A DNA stretch of 64,000 bases from Arsukibacterium indicum (GTDB taxonomy: Bacteria > Pseudomonadota > Gammaproteobacteria > Enterobacterales > Alteromonadaceae), in the NCBI RefSeq assembly GCF_019100565.1, contig NZ_JAHRID010000003.1, positions 372,001 to 436,000 of the forward strand. Direction: 5' to 3'. Positions 17,660-29,035 of the stretch are shown here, piece by piece. A program made the translations under genes and the position numbers. The notes beneath the pieces are model-generated. The model made no database searches. It was not told the DNA's origin and worked only from the letters and a program-made list of their open reading frames with translations. How positions within the stretch are numbered: the first letter of the stretch is position 1; every line of letters starts with the position of its first letter.

Positions 17660-18391
17660 ATGAAAACGATAACAACAATTACGCTTGCGGGTGGTATTGC
17701 GCTGACCGGTGTGCCGGTTAAGGCAGAAATTTTGTGGCAGGATTTCAGCGTGTCATATCTTAATGGCAGCAACTACCGGATTGACGACAGCAACTTGCAG
17801 ATCCTGACCTTTGAGCACGTTGCTGGCACCAGCTGGGGCGACAGCTTCTTTTTTCTGGATCACCTGCGTGGCGACAGCGGCAGTCGCAGTAACTATGCCG
17901 AGTGGTCACCCCGGCTAAGCTACAGCAAACTCAGCGGCAATAGTGTTCAGTTCGGGCCGGTAAAAGATCTGCTATTTACCAGCACTGTCGAGATGTCATC
18001 GCTGCAAACCAATTTTTTATATGGTATTGCGGCTGATTTAGCAGTACCGGGCTTTAACTATCTGAACCTGAATTTTTACCGGCGCAACAACGACAAAGTA
18101 GCCGACAACTGGCAGTTGACGACTACCTGGTCGGTGCCGCTTACCCTGGGTGAGCAACAGTTTTTACTGGATGGTTTTATCGACTGGAGCAGTGCCACAG
18201 TCGATCAAAGCGCCAGTTTAAATGCCACCTCGCAACTTAAGTGGGCACTGCACCCGCTGCTGGGGCTGAAAAATAAATTATATGTGGGGGTAGAGTATGT
18301 ATATTGGCGTAATAAATATGGCATTGCCGACAGCCAGCAATTCCGCAGCCATGAATCCAATGTAAACTTGCTGGTTAAAGCACATTTTTAA
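17660..18391 (+). CDS. Tsx-like nucleoside-specific outer-membrane channel
   Basis: 243 aa with a signal peptide (to about VPVKA) and alternating beta-strand sequence typical of a 12-strand outer-membrane barrel, ending in the C-terminal Phe required by the BAM machinery. The early WQDFSVSYLNGSNY and internal WGDSFFFLDHL segments resemble the Tsx/OmpK family. It would let nucleosides cross the outer membrane. Its start lies 3 nt after the chemoreceptor stop, so the two are almost certainly co-transcribed. Confidence 0.75.
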   Translation: MKTITTITLAGGIALTGVPVKAEILWQDFSVSYLNGSNYRIDDSNLQILTFEHVAGTSWGDSFFFLDHLRGDSGSRSNYAEWSPRLSYSKLSGNSVQFGPVKDLLFTSTVEMSSLQTNFLYGIAADLAVPGFNYLNLNFYRRNNDKVADNWQLTTTWSVPLTLGEQQFLLDGFIDWSSATVDQSASLNATSQLKWALHPLLGLKNKLYVGVEYVYWRNKYGIADSQQFRSHESNVNLLVKAHF

Positions 18392-18435
18392 GTGGTACCG
18401 CAGCCTGTTGCTTTAGCAGCAGGCTGCGGTACCAC
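18392..18435. terminator. Very long hairpin between convergent genes, probable bidirectional terminator
   Basis: Two 21-nt arms (18392-18412 and 18415-18435) pair with a single G-U and only two bases of loop. The hairpin fills nearly all of the 53-bp gap between tsx and the DUF885 gene. There is no proper T-run on either side, so it may work as a processing or protective stem as much as an intrinsic terminator. Confidence 0.7.
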
Positions 18436-18444
18436 ATTATCAGC

Positions 18445-19755
18445 TTACCATTCTATTGAAGATGGCACCCTGGGTGATGACAACAAGCGGCTAAACCGGG
18501 CCCAGCGCTCGGCCTGATCATCCGTTTGTTCAATATAGTCTGTTACCAGTTGTTTGCCCCAGTTATAGTTGATCACGTAGGCGCCATAGGTATCAAAAAA
18601 ACGTAACCGCTGGCGCGCTTCCGCTTCGCTATTCAGGCTGTATTGCTGCAACAGCGCTACGGCCCGTTCACCATCAATCTCGCCATTAATATATTGGCGG
18701 GCAATTTCATTACCAGCATAACTTAAGCGGTTCATTAATTTTAAAAAAGCAGCATATTCAGCGGCCCTTGCCGGATCCAGCCCAGCCAGCGGGTATAGCA
18801 CGTCACGTTCAAACTGCATTTTTTGTTCACCCGGAAACGCCAGCTCAATCCCGTAGTTCGCGCTACCTTCAGCAATTAATGATTGCGGGCTGTACAGCGG
18901 ATAAACGCTGAATTCCTGCCAGCCAAGTTCATCTACCAGCTTGTGTTCCAGCAACGCATTATAGGTATGATGACCTGGGTAGCCCTCATGACAACCCAGG
19001 TCAACCGCGCGGGAAATATCAATCGGGCGCTCGCTGTTAATCTGAATTAAGCTGTAGGCTTTACCTTTATACCAGTTGTAGCCACTCCAGGGTTTGTCCT
19101 GCACGTATTCCAGACTGAAATCTTCATTTTTCGGCAAGCTGATATGCGCCACAGTGCGCTGCTTACACTCATCAATAGCGCGTTGAAATACCGCATCAAG
19201 TTTGTCTGCCGGAATAACAAAGTCTTTCTTGTAAGCCACTACCCGCTCAGTCAGGTCGCCTTCACCCGGCACCAGCGCGGCAATACCGGCCAGCACTTCA
19301 TCAAAATCAGTCAGGCTGTAATTGGGCGGCGTGGTGTCATACAACGCCTGAGCCTGGGCTTCAAAATTGGCTTTGTTGCCATTGCTCAGGTGCTCTGCGT
19401 GAAATGCCAGCGCCTGTATCTGTTTATCCAGATAATGCAGCCGCAGTTTACGCAAATCACTGTCTGCTGCAGGCTGAGTGTCAATTTTCTCAAGCAGGGT
19501 TTTGGCCTCGGCAGCAATGTCCGCCGCACTCAAACCCCGGGCAACGGCCTCATCGCGCAATTGCTGCGGGCCGTAATAGGCATCGACATAATTGCTGTCA
19601 TGTTCGCCCAGCGCTAATACCAGTTGTGTATACTGGCGGGCGATGTTATCCACATCAACCGTTGCGGCCAGCCGCGGTTCGGGCGCTTCGCTACATGCAG
19701 CAACCAACGCAATGCTGGCAGTCAGTAACAAAGGTTTTAACAGAGGGTTTCGCAT
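18445..19755 (-). CDS. DUF885 family lipoprotein (putative metallopeptidase)
   Basis: 436 aa, signal peptide with lipobox LVAAC. The C-terminal half contains HEGYPGHH, the HExxxH-like metal motif of the DUF885 family, and about 40 residues later AEGSANYGIELAF, which supplies the third ligand Glu. DUF885 proteins are predicted zinc peptidases; none is assigned a substrate here. Residues 30-200 are helical. Strongly expressed-looking gene on its own, convergent with tsx. Confidence 0.8.
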   Translation of the reverse strand: MRNPLLKPLLLTASIALVAACSEAPEPRLAATVDVDNIARQYTQLVLALGEHDSNYVDAYYGPQQLRDEAVARGLSAADIAAEAKTLLEKIDTQPAADSDLRKLRLHYLDKQIQALAFHAEHLSNGNKANFEAQAQALYDTTPPNYSLTDFDEVLAGIAALVPGEGDLTERVVAYKKDFVIPADKLDAVFQRAIDECKQRTVAHISLPKNEDFSLEYVQDKPWSGYNWYKGKAYSLIQINSERPIDISRAVDLGCHEGYPGHHTYNALLEHKLVDELGWQEFSVYPLYSPQSLIAEGSANYGIELAFPGEQKMQFERDVLYPLAGLDPARAAEYAAFLKLMNRLSYAGNEIARQYINGEIDGERAVALLQQYSLNSEAEARQRLRFFDTYGAYVINYNWGKQLVTDYIEQTDDQAERWARFSRLLSSPRVPSSIEW

Positions 19756-19940
19756 AGTCAGCTTCCTTGGTTTGCTTTAATTTTAATAAGTTAGAATAGC
19801 ATATGGTTGTTTAATCCTAGCGCTTAGCCCGCCGTGCAGCAAATTTTTAAAGCGTTTAGCCATCTATACTGTTGCAGTTAAAAAATAACCATGTTATTAC
19901 TAGTACCGCTTTGCTATTAAATTTACCAAAAGAGCAATCA

Positions 19941-20018
19941 ATGAATTTACAACGTTGCGTTTCAATTATCAGCCTCCTCGTGCTCCTCACCGGTGCGCGG
20001 GGTGTTGTTTATTGGTAG
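19941..20018 (+). CDS. leuL: leu operon leader peptide
   Basis: 25 codons from ATG to TAG, containing the run CTC CTC GTG CTC CTC (Leu-Leu-Val-Leu-Leu), then an Arg/Gly/Val end. The run is placed so that a ribosome stalled for charged tRNA-Leu would free the downstream RNA. It lies 22 nt before a canonical terminator and 112 nt before leuA. This arrangement is that of the E. coli leuL attenuation leader. Confidence 0.85.
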   Translation: MNLQRCVSIISLLVLLTGARGVVYW

Positions 20019-20040
20019 AAAAACGTAACAACCAATAACG

Positions 20041-20070
20041 AAAACCCCGTGCCACTGGCCGGGGTTTTTT
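20041..20070 (+). terminator. Attenuator terminator of leuABCD
   Basis: AAAACCCCG (20041-20049) pairs with CGGGGTTTT (20060-20068) around a 10-nt loop and runs into six T. Its 5' arm can alternatively pair with CGGGGT at 19998-20003 inside the leader gene, a candidate antiterminator. A third stem, TTATTGGT/ACCAATAA, lies between. This is the layout of ribosome-mediated attenuation by leucine supply. Confidence 0.85.
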
Positions 20071-20130
20071 GCATTTAAGCCCCCGCCACAAGTTGCCACC
20101 GATACCGACTAACGGAACAGGAAACACAAG

Positions 20131-22825
<2,695 letters not shown>

Positions 22826-22826
<1 letters not shown>

Positions 22827-24280
22827 TGGGCCAGGCTATTGCAAACGCAACAACCCTATATCAGAAAATTTATGCCAGCCATGTGGTGGGTAAGTTAAAC
22901 CCCAGTACCGATTTATTATTTGTCGATCGTCATTTAATTCACGAAGTAACGTCGCCTCAGGCCTTCTCCGGTTTAAAGCTGGCAAACCGCAGCGTGCGCC
23001 GGCCAGACTTAACCTATGCCACCATGGATCACAATGTCTCCACCCAGCGCCGCAGTATTGACGCCGCCGGAGAAACATCGCGCAAACAGCTGGAAGCGTT
23101 AGCCGCCAACTGTAGCGACAACAATATTCCATTGCTGGATTTAACCCATCCTGATCAGGGCATTGTCCATGTTATTGGCCCCGAGCAGGGTTTAACCCAG
23201 CCGGGGATGATTATTGTTTGTGGCGACTCGCACACCTCTACCCATGGCGCGTTTGGCGCGCTGGCTTTTGGTATTGGCACCTCAGAGGTTGAGCATGTGC
23301 TGGCTACTCAAACCTTGCCGCAGCAGCAGGCCAAAACCCTGAAGATCGAAATTAATGGCGATTTAAGCAGCCATGTTACGCCAAAAGACGTGATTATGGC
23401 GGTAATAGCAAAAATTGGTACCGCCGGCGGCAATGGTTATGTAGCCGAGTTTTGCGGCAGTGCTATTCGCGAAATGAGTATGGAAGGGCGAATGACCCTA
23501 TGCAATATGAGCATTGAAATGGGTGCCAAAGCCGGGCTTATTGCCCCTGATGACACCACCTTTGCTTATCTGCAAGGTAAAGCGCATGCCCCGCAGGCAG
23601 AGCATTGGGACGCTGCAGTAGCTTATTGGCAGAGCTTGTACTCTGATGCCGATGCGGTATTTGATAAAACCGTAGAAATTGATGCCAGCAGTATTACACC
23701 GCAAATTACCTGGGGTACCAATCCTGAGCAGGTTATAGCTATAGACCAGAGCGTGCCATCACCAGCCAGTTTCAGTGATGCCAGTAAGCGCGACGCTGCC
23801 GAACGCGCCCTGGCCTATATGGGGCTGGCAGCTGGCCAGAAGCTGACCGATTGTAAAGTTGACGTGGTCTTTATTGGCAGTTGCACCAACAGCCGGATTG
23901 AAGACTTACGTGCTGCCGCCAGTGTGGTGCAGGGTAAACAGGTTGCCGCAGGCGTGCGGGCCTTAGTTGTACCGGGCTCCGGCATCGTTAAACGCCAGGC
24001 TGAAGCTGAGGGTCTGGCTGACATTTTCAAAAAGGCCGGATTTGAGTGGCGCGAGCCGGGTTGCAGTATGTGCCTAGGCATGAATGATGATCGGGTCGAA
24101 GCCGGCCAGCGCTGCGCTTCTACCTCAAACCGTAACTTTGAGGGCCGCCAGGGCCGCGGTGCCCGTACTCATTTAGTCAGCCCGGCTATGGCTGCCGCCG
24201 CTGCGATTGCCGGACAATTTGTGAATATTGCAGCGAACACTGAATATAACGTAACAGCAGCAGCGGGAGCACAAGCATGA
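22826..24280 (+). CDS. leuC: 3-isopropylmalate dehydratase large subunit
   Basis: 484 aa aconitase-family subunit binding a 4Fe-4S cluster. Cys ligands appear in FIGSCTNSR and in the CSMCLG pair near residue 415. [14 protein letters not shown] and TMDHNVST are further signatures. With LeuD it isomerises 2- to 3-isopropylmalate. Slightly longer than E. coli LeuC (466 aa) because of an N-terminal extension and an Ala-rich tail. Overlaps leuD by ATGA. Confidence 0.97.
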
Positions 24281-24879
24281 GTAAGAATTTCGCCCAGGGT
24301 TTAGTGTGCCCATTAGATAAAAATAATGTCGATACCGACCAGATTATTCCCAAGCAATTTTTAACCAGTGTCAGCCGCGACGGCTTTGCCGAGGCGATGT
24401 TTTACGACTGGCGCTATTTAGCCGATGGCAGCCCCAACCCGGATTTTGTCATCAACAAACCTGAGTACCAGGGTGCCAGCATTTTACTGACCCGGGAGAA
24501 CTTTGGCTGTGGCTCCAGCCGCGAACATGCGCCCTGGGCCATTTCGCAATATGGTTTTAATGTCATCATTGCAGAGAGCTTTGCTGATATTTTCTTTAAT
24601 AACAGTGTTAACAACGGTATGTTGTTAATTCAGTTAAGTAAAACCAATATTGAGCTGCTGTTTAACCGCTGCGCTCAGGGCCCGCAGCACTGGCAGATTG
24701 ACCTGCAGAGCCAGGAGATCATGTTTGGTAATAATGCGGCGCTGGGCTTTAATATCGACGCCGATATTAAGCAGCGCTTACTATCTGGCCTCGATTTTAT
24801 CGGCAGTAGTGAGCAGTTAAACCCGCAAATTGCCGATTTTGAGCAAAGCCGTAAAGCCAGTCTGCCCTGGCTGGGGTAA
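24277..24879 (+). CDS. leuD: 3-isopropylmalate dehydratase small subunit
   Basis: 200 aa, the standard length. The swivelling aconitase domain is identified by [11 protein letters not shown] near residue 20 and [13 protein letters not shown] near 75. Partner of LeuC; last gene of the leuABCD operon. No clear intrinsic terminator follows; the next gene starts about 80 nt downstream in the same direction. Confidence 0.97.
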   Translation: MSKNFAQGLVCPLDKNNVDTDQIIPKQFLTSVSRDGFAEAMFYDWRYLADGSPNPDFVINKPEYQGASILLTRENFGCGSSREHAPWAISQYGFNVIIAESFADIFFNNSVNNGMLLIQLSKTNIELLFNRCAQGPQHWQIDLQSQEIMFGNNAALGFNIDADIKQRLLSGLDFIGSSEQLNPQIADFEQSRKASLPWLG

Positions 24880-24956
24880 GACAGGCAGGCTGAACTGGCA
24901 ATACGCTGTGCGCTTTGTATACTTAATACCTGTTTATCAAAGCGACGGGAAAACCT

Positions 24957-25343
24957 ATGCTGACTAAATATATCGTTAAGTCTGTTTTCAGTGCACTGCT
25001 GCTCATTTTGTTATGGTTGCCAGAGGCAGCAGCGCACCATGGCTGGAACTGGACCGAAGACCAACAAACAGAAATGACCGGCAGTATCACAGAGGTATAT
25101 ATTGGCCCGCCGCACCCTCGTTTAATGATTGAAACCGACGTTGGCCGCTGGCAGGTCGATTTAGGCAATCCGCGCCAGACCAAAGCGGCCGGTTTTGTTG
25201 AAGGAGAAGCCAAAGTTGGTGATCAGGTGCTGATCCGTGGTCACCGCTCGGCGAAGCAAGATGAGCGGATTATCAAAGCTGTACGCGCCACGATTAACAA
25301 CAAACAATATACCTTTTATCCAAATTTACTGCGTGAGGACTAA
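24957..25343 (+). CDS. DUF6152 family exported protein
   Basis: 128 aa with an N-terminal signal peptide (to about PEAAA) followed at once by HHGWNW, the hallmark of DUF6152. The mature part is a small beta-barrel-like domain (MTGSITEVYIGPPHPRLMIETD, QVLIRGHRS). The N-terminal histidine pair after signal cleavage could bind a metal such as copper; this is inference. It is followed after 6 nt by a DUF6644 membrane protein, its usual partner. Confidence 0.75.
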   Translation: MLTKYIVKSVFSALLLILLWLPEAAAHHGWNWTEDQQTEMTGSITEVYIGPPHPRLMIETDVGRWQVDLGNPRQTKAAGFVEGEAKVGDQVLIRGHRSAKQDERIIKAVRATINNKQYTFYPNLLRED

Positions 25344-25349
25344 AGCTCA

Positions 25350-25826
25350 GTGCCCGAAACCTGGCTGCTGAGTTTGAGTGAGTCTGCGTTAGCCTCAGCG
25401 CTGCGTCAGTCGGCTATCGGCTATCCCTTGCTATCCTCAGCGCATATTCTTGGTCTGAGTTTACTGGTTGGTAGTATTGTCACGCTCGACTTACGCCTGT
25501 TGAACATTGTTAAGCGTGGCCGCCTTAGCGAACTGGCCCCGTTATTAAGCCGGGTTGCCGCCGGTGGGCTGTTGCTGGCAGCCGTCAGCGGGCTATTATT
25601 ATTCAGCGTGCAGCCTGCTCACTATCTTGGCAACAACGCTTTCCTGCTAAAGCTGGTGTTGCTGAGTCTGGCCTTGATCAATGTCGCTATTGTACATAGT
25701 TTGCCAGCCTGGCGCCTTTTACTGGCAGGCCAGCCGCCAGGCTTGCTGCTGAAGTTTACCGCCGCTGTTTCAATTATCCTGTGGCTTGCCATAATAACTG
25801 CCGGCCGCTGGATTGCCTTTGTTTAG
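25350..25826 (+). CDS. DUF6644 family membrane protein
   Basis: 158 aa, GTG start. Four predicted membrane helices; a conserved His in SSAHILGLSLLVG and another in PAHYLGNNAF could ligate heme in the manner of small cytochrome-b-like proteins. Placed right after the DUF6152 gene. Function unknown; together they may form a small membrane redox or metal-handling unit. Confidence 0.7.
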   Translation: MPETWLLSLSESALASALRQSAIGYPLLSSAHILGLSLLVGSIVTLDLRLLNIVKRGRLSELAPLLSRVAAGGLLLAAVSGLLLFSVQPAHYLGNNAFLLKLVLLSLALINVAIVHSLPAWRLLLAGQPPGLLLKFTAAVSIILWLAIITAGRWIAFV

Positions 25827-25833
25827 CGTGCGC

Positions 25834-25855
25834 TTTAAGTAAGGTTTAAGTAAGG
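25834..25855 (+). repeat. Tandem duplication of 11 bp over the next gene's ribosome site
   Basis: TTTAAGTAAGG is repeated twice head to tail and a partial third TTTA follows just before the ATG at 25862. Each copy carries a TAAGG ribosome-binding core, so the closer copy serves the AIG2-like gene. Probably a replication slippage product. Confidence 0.8.
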
Positions 25856-25861
25856 TTTACC

Positions 25862-26206
25862 ATGCCCAAACTCTTTTCTTACGGTACCCTGCAGCAAAAA
25901 AACGTCCAGCTGGCTAACTTTGGCCGGGAGCTTGCCGGCTGCCAGGACATTCTGCCGGGCTATGTTGTCGGTGAAATAGCAATTACCGACCCGCGGGTGC
26001 TGCGGGAAAGTGGCAAAGCCATTCACCCAATACTGCGCTTTACCGGCAACAGCATTGATGAAGTGCCTGGTACCGTGTTTGAGCTTACTGACGACGAACT
26101 GGCCCGGGCCGACGATTATGAAGTCGATGCTTATGTCAGGGTAAGCGCCTGCTTAAAATCAGGTACTGAGTGCTGGATTTATGCGGCAGCACCAGACAGC
26201 AGGTAA
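25862..26206 (+). CDS. Gamma-glutamylcyclotransferase (AIG2-like) family protein
   Basis: 114 aa. The N-terminal LFSYGTLQQKNVQ is the YGTL substrate-cavity loop of the GGCT/AIG2 fold. PGTVFELTDDELARADDYE contains the catalytic Glu and the family LDxYE-like segment. Small cytoplasmic enzymes of this class cyclise gamma-glutamyl amines; the exact substrate here is unknown. Confidence 0.85.
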   Translation: MPKLFSYGTLQQKNVQLANFGRELAGCQDILPGYVVGEIAITDPRVLRESGKAIHPILRFTGNSIDEVPGTVFELTDDELARADDYEVDAYVRVSACLKSGTECWIYAAAPDSR

Positions 26207-26211
26207 TACGC

Positions 26212-26616
26212 ATGTCTGATACCTTATTACTGCTCTTAGCCGACACCATTCTGGTTATCCACTTTTTAGTCGTACTGTTTGTGGTTGGCGGCCTGCTGGC
26301 CATCTATCTTGGTCATTTTTTGCAGTGGTACTGGGTGGGCAATAAAGCCTTCCGGCTGGCGCATCTGCTGGCAATTACTATTGTGGTACTGCAATCCTGG
26401 CTGGGTGTTATCTGTCCGCTTACGGTCTGGGAGATGGCGTTAAGGGAAAAAGCCGGCGCAGCTACTTATGCCGGCTCCTTTGTTCAGCACTGGTTGCAAT
26501 ATTTACTGTACTACACTGCGCCAGACTGGGTATTTATCGTATTGTATACCGGCTTTGCCGCCCTGGTGCTGATAAGCTGGTATCTGGTGCCGGTTAGGAC
26601 GAAACAACATGGCTGA
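26212..26616 (+). CDS. DUF2784 family membrane protein
   Basis: 134 aa from ATG 26212; the longer frame starting at 26170 would overlap the previous gene and has no better ribosome site. Three or four membrane helices with the DUF2784 pattern (LADTILVIHFLVVLFVVGG, SWLGVICPLTVWEMALREKAG). Function unknown. It begins 5 nt after the AIG2-like gene and its end overlaps the UDG-like gene by 8 nt. Confidence 0.8.
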   Translation: MSDTLLLLLADTILVIHFLVVLFVVGGLLAIYLGHFLQWYWVGNKAFRLAHLLAITIVVLQSWLGVICPLTVWEMALREKAGAATYAGSFVQHWLQYLLYYTAPDWVFIVLYTGFAALVLISWYLVPVRTKQHG

Positions 26617-27214
26617 TAATCCGCTGTCTGCAGCCAACGCCGTGCTACTGGCCAGTGTTCGCCAATGCAATTTATGTGCGGCCGATTTGCCGCTGGGCCC
26701 CCGCCCCATATTACAATGGCATCCCGATGCGCGTATTCTGATAGCGGGCCAGGCGCCGGGGCGCAAAGCGCATCAGGCAAACATGCCCTTTGCCGATGCC
26801 AGTGGTGAGCGCTTGCGTTCCTGGTTGGGATTAACGGCTGTGCAGTTTTATAACCCGCGGCTGGTAGCAATTTTACCAATGGGCTTTTGTTTCCCGGGTA
26901 GCGGCAGCAGTGGCGATTTAGCACCACGGCCAGAATGCGCTCCAGCCTGGCAGCAAGTGTTATTGCGGCAGTTAACCCAGCTGCAGTTAACGGTGGTTAT
27001 TGGTCAGTATGCCCAGGCTTATCACCTGGACGACGTTAAACCGACACTGACGGCAACAGTAGCCAGCTGGCAGGATTACTGGCCCCGCAAGATACCGTTA
27101 CCTCATCCCAGTCCGCGCAATAATATCTGGCTCAAGCGTAACCCCTGGTTTAGTGAAACGGTATTGCCAAAATTACAGGCCCGGGTACAGCAAGTGTTAG
27201 AAAACAGACAATAA
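26609..27214 (+). CDS. Uracil-DNA glycosylase superfamily protein
   Basis: 201 aa. RILIAGQAPGRKAHQANMPF corresponds to motif A (GxAPG) and LPHPSPRNN to motif B (HPSPRN) of UDG families 4/5/6-like. The Cys pair CNLC near the N-terminus is suggestive of the family-4 Fe-S ligands, but further Cys are not in the expected places, so it is an atypical member. May excise uracil or be a non-catalytic relative. Last gene of a short operon ending in a strong terminator. Confidence 0.8.
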   Translation: MADNPLSAANAVLLASVRQCNLCAADLPLGPRPILQWHPDARILIAGQAPGRKAHQANMPFADASGERLRSWLGLTAVQFYNPRLVAILPMGFCFPGSGSSGDLAPRPECAPAWQQVLLRQLTQLQLTVVIGQYAQAYHLDDVKPTLTATVASWQDYWPRKIPLPHPSPRNNIWLKRNPWFSETVLPKLQARVQQVLENRQ

Positions 27215-27238
27215 AAAAGGCAGCCTGGCTGCCTTTTT
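27214..27238. terminator. Bidirectional rho-independent terminator
   Basis: AAAAAGGCAGC and GCTGCCTTTTT pair perfectly over 11 bp around a 3-nt loop, between the UDG-like gene and the convergent 317-aa gene. Confidence 0.92.
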
Positions 27239-27254
27239 CAACAAGCTTATTGGC

Positions 27255-28208
27255 TTAGTTGGCAACCATTTTCAGGTTAGCAAATTCAATCATTTGCTGT
27301 GGCGTTTGCAGCTCTGTCATTAAGGCACCAGATTGCACTGCCTCAAAACTTAGTGGTTCAGCAAAGCTGACGTTAACCTGCAGCTTTTCTGGCTGGTTAA
27401 TAAAAGTAGTCAGGCTTTCTTTCATTTCCAGCGGCAGGTTTTCATCTGCGGTGATTGCCATCAGTGCCATGCCTTTTAGCGCATCCAATGGTGGCATCTG
27501 ACCCTGAGCACTGCCCATTTCAACCAGACGTTCAATAAAACCGTTGTTGGTTACTACCAGCTCGCCACTTTTCAGAGCGCCTTTTACCAGATTCGCCATC
27601 ACATCGGTCATGTAGCTGTCAGACATGGTTAGCTGCTGTTGTTCTTCCGGCGTTTTCTCGCTCATATCACGGGCAAAGGCCCACAATTCCTGCATCTGGG
27701 CGAAAGAGAAATTATAAGCCAGACTAAACTCGTCGTTAATCCGGGTATCCTGGCTGAAGTACAACTCACCGGTAGCCGGCGTGTATTCGTAGCTGTAGTC
27801 GGCATGCAGCGCTACACCCTGGATAAAAGCACTCATATCCGGTGGTAACATCGCCAGCATTGGCTCTGCCACTTTCGCGCCAATCAGCTGGGCACTGCCC
27901 TTATCCGCCAGGCCTTTTGGCTTTAAGCCAACAGCCGTTACCTGATCAATAGTAGCAACCTGACCCATGCCTGCAACGCTGACATCTATGCCGCTAACGC
28001 TGTAACTTGACGTTAAAACATTGGCTGACACATCCTGATAGCCAATGCTGATTGCTGGCATCAGGCCGGTGGCCGCCATTTCCGCATAAGACTTATTTGC
28101 CTGTTCAATTTGTTCCTTAATGGCATTTTCAGCTTGCGAATTGGCATAATAAAAGCCCGCAGCGGCGGCAACCACAACAATACCGGCACCAACAACTAAC
28201 TTGTTCAT
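27255..28208 (-). CDS. Membrane-anchored hypothetical protein, DUF945/YdgA-like
   Basis: 317 aa. A single N-terminal helix (VVGAGIVVVAAAAGFYYA) anchors a large periplasmic domain rich in beta-strands, with several short repeats of the kind ISVGYQDVSAN / SYSVSGIDVSV. Overall plan resembles the YdgA/DUF945 family of Enterobacteria, but the match is by architecture only. Good AGGAT ribosome site. Function unknown. Confidence 0.5.
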   Translation of the reverse strand: MNKLVVGAGIVVVAAAAGFYYANSQAENAIKEQIEQANKSYAEMAATGLMPAISIGYQDVSANVLTSSYSVSGIDVSVAGMGQVATIDQVTAVGLKPKGLADKGSAQLIGAKVAEPMLAMLPPDMSAFIQGVALHADYSYEYTPATGELYFSQDTRINDEFSLAYNFSFAQMQELWAFARDMSEKTPEEQQQLTMSDSYMTDVMANLVKGALKSGELVVTNNGFIERLVEMGSAQGQMPPLDALKGMALMAITADENLPLEMKESLTTFINQPEKLQVNVSFAEPLSFEAVQSGALMTELQTPQQMIEFANLKMVAN

Positions 28209-28402
28209 AGTAATCCTTTATTCACTATTATTTATCAAACGTATTATTTACAAAAGCGTTGAATCGTAGCACATCACGCTGGCTGGCGAAAAGGCAGCAG
28301 ATCATTTATTTTATAAGTTGCTGTCATTAGCAGAAATTATTTACCTGCTGCTAAAAGCCTGCTAGCGTGACACTATCTTTTTAAGCTGATTACGACCCCA
28401 TC

Positions 28403-29035
28403 ATGGCCACCTATTTTTTCTGGTTTGATTTATTGGGCGTTGCGGTATTCGCGGTGTCAGGCACGCTGGCAGCCTGGCGCAATCAGATGGACGGTTTTGG
28501 GGTAATAGTGCTGGCCAGTGTTACTGCAATTGGTGGTGGCACCCTGCGCGATCTGATTCTTGATGTCCCGGTTATCTGGATAAACAATAATAGTTATTTC
28601 TACGCTATCTTTTTAGCCGCAGTCGCAACTATTTTATTAGTGCGCAACCGCTTAACCATTCCAAACAATACTTTGCAAATTCTGGATGCCATTGGTCTGG
28701 CGTTTTTTGTCATTATGGGCACCCAGAAAGCGCTGGATTACGGCACGTCAACCTTAGTGGCGATTATGCTGGGTACTATGAGTGGTGTATGCGGTGGCAT
28801 GATCCGCGATGTGTTGTGCCGGGAAATCCCAATGGTATTTCGCGGTGAGCTGTATGCAGTAACCTGTATTGTCGGTGGCGGCGTGTATACCAGCCTGCTG
28901 GCGCTTGGCTCGGGCCAGTTATCGGCAATGCTTGCCGGTATGTCAGCGTTATTATTACTGCGTCTGGCAGCGATTAAATGGCAAATTACCATTCCGGTAT
29001 TTGGCAAACACCATAACGAATTAAATGAGCCCTGA
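28403..29035 (+). CDS. TRIC-type cation channel family protein (UPF0126)
   Basis: 210 aa, seven-helix membrane protein built from two homologous halves. Each half has the glycine motif: FAVSGTLAAWR..AIGGGTLRDLILD and FVIMGTQKAL..GVCGGMIRDVLCRE, the TRIC/YadS signature with the GG kink and conserved Lys/Arg. Predicted monovalent cation channel of the inner membrane. Overlaps the DUF418 gene by 11 nt. Confidence 0.9.
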   Translation: MATYFFWFDLLGVAVFAVSGTLAAWRNQMDGFGVIVLASVTAIGGGTLRDLILDVPVIWINNNSYFYAIFLAAVATILLVRNRLTIPNNTLQILDAIGLAFFVIMGTQKALDYGTSTLVAIMLGTMSGVCGGMIRDVLCREIPMVFRGELYAVTCIVGGGVYTSLLALGSGQLSAMLAGMSALLLLRLAAIKWQITIPVFGKHHNELNEP

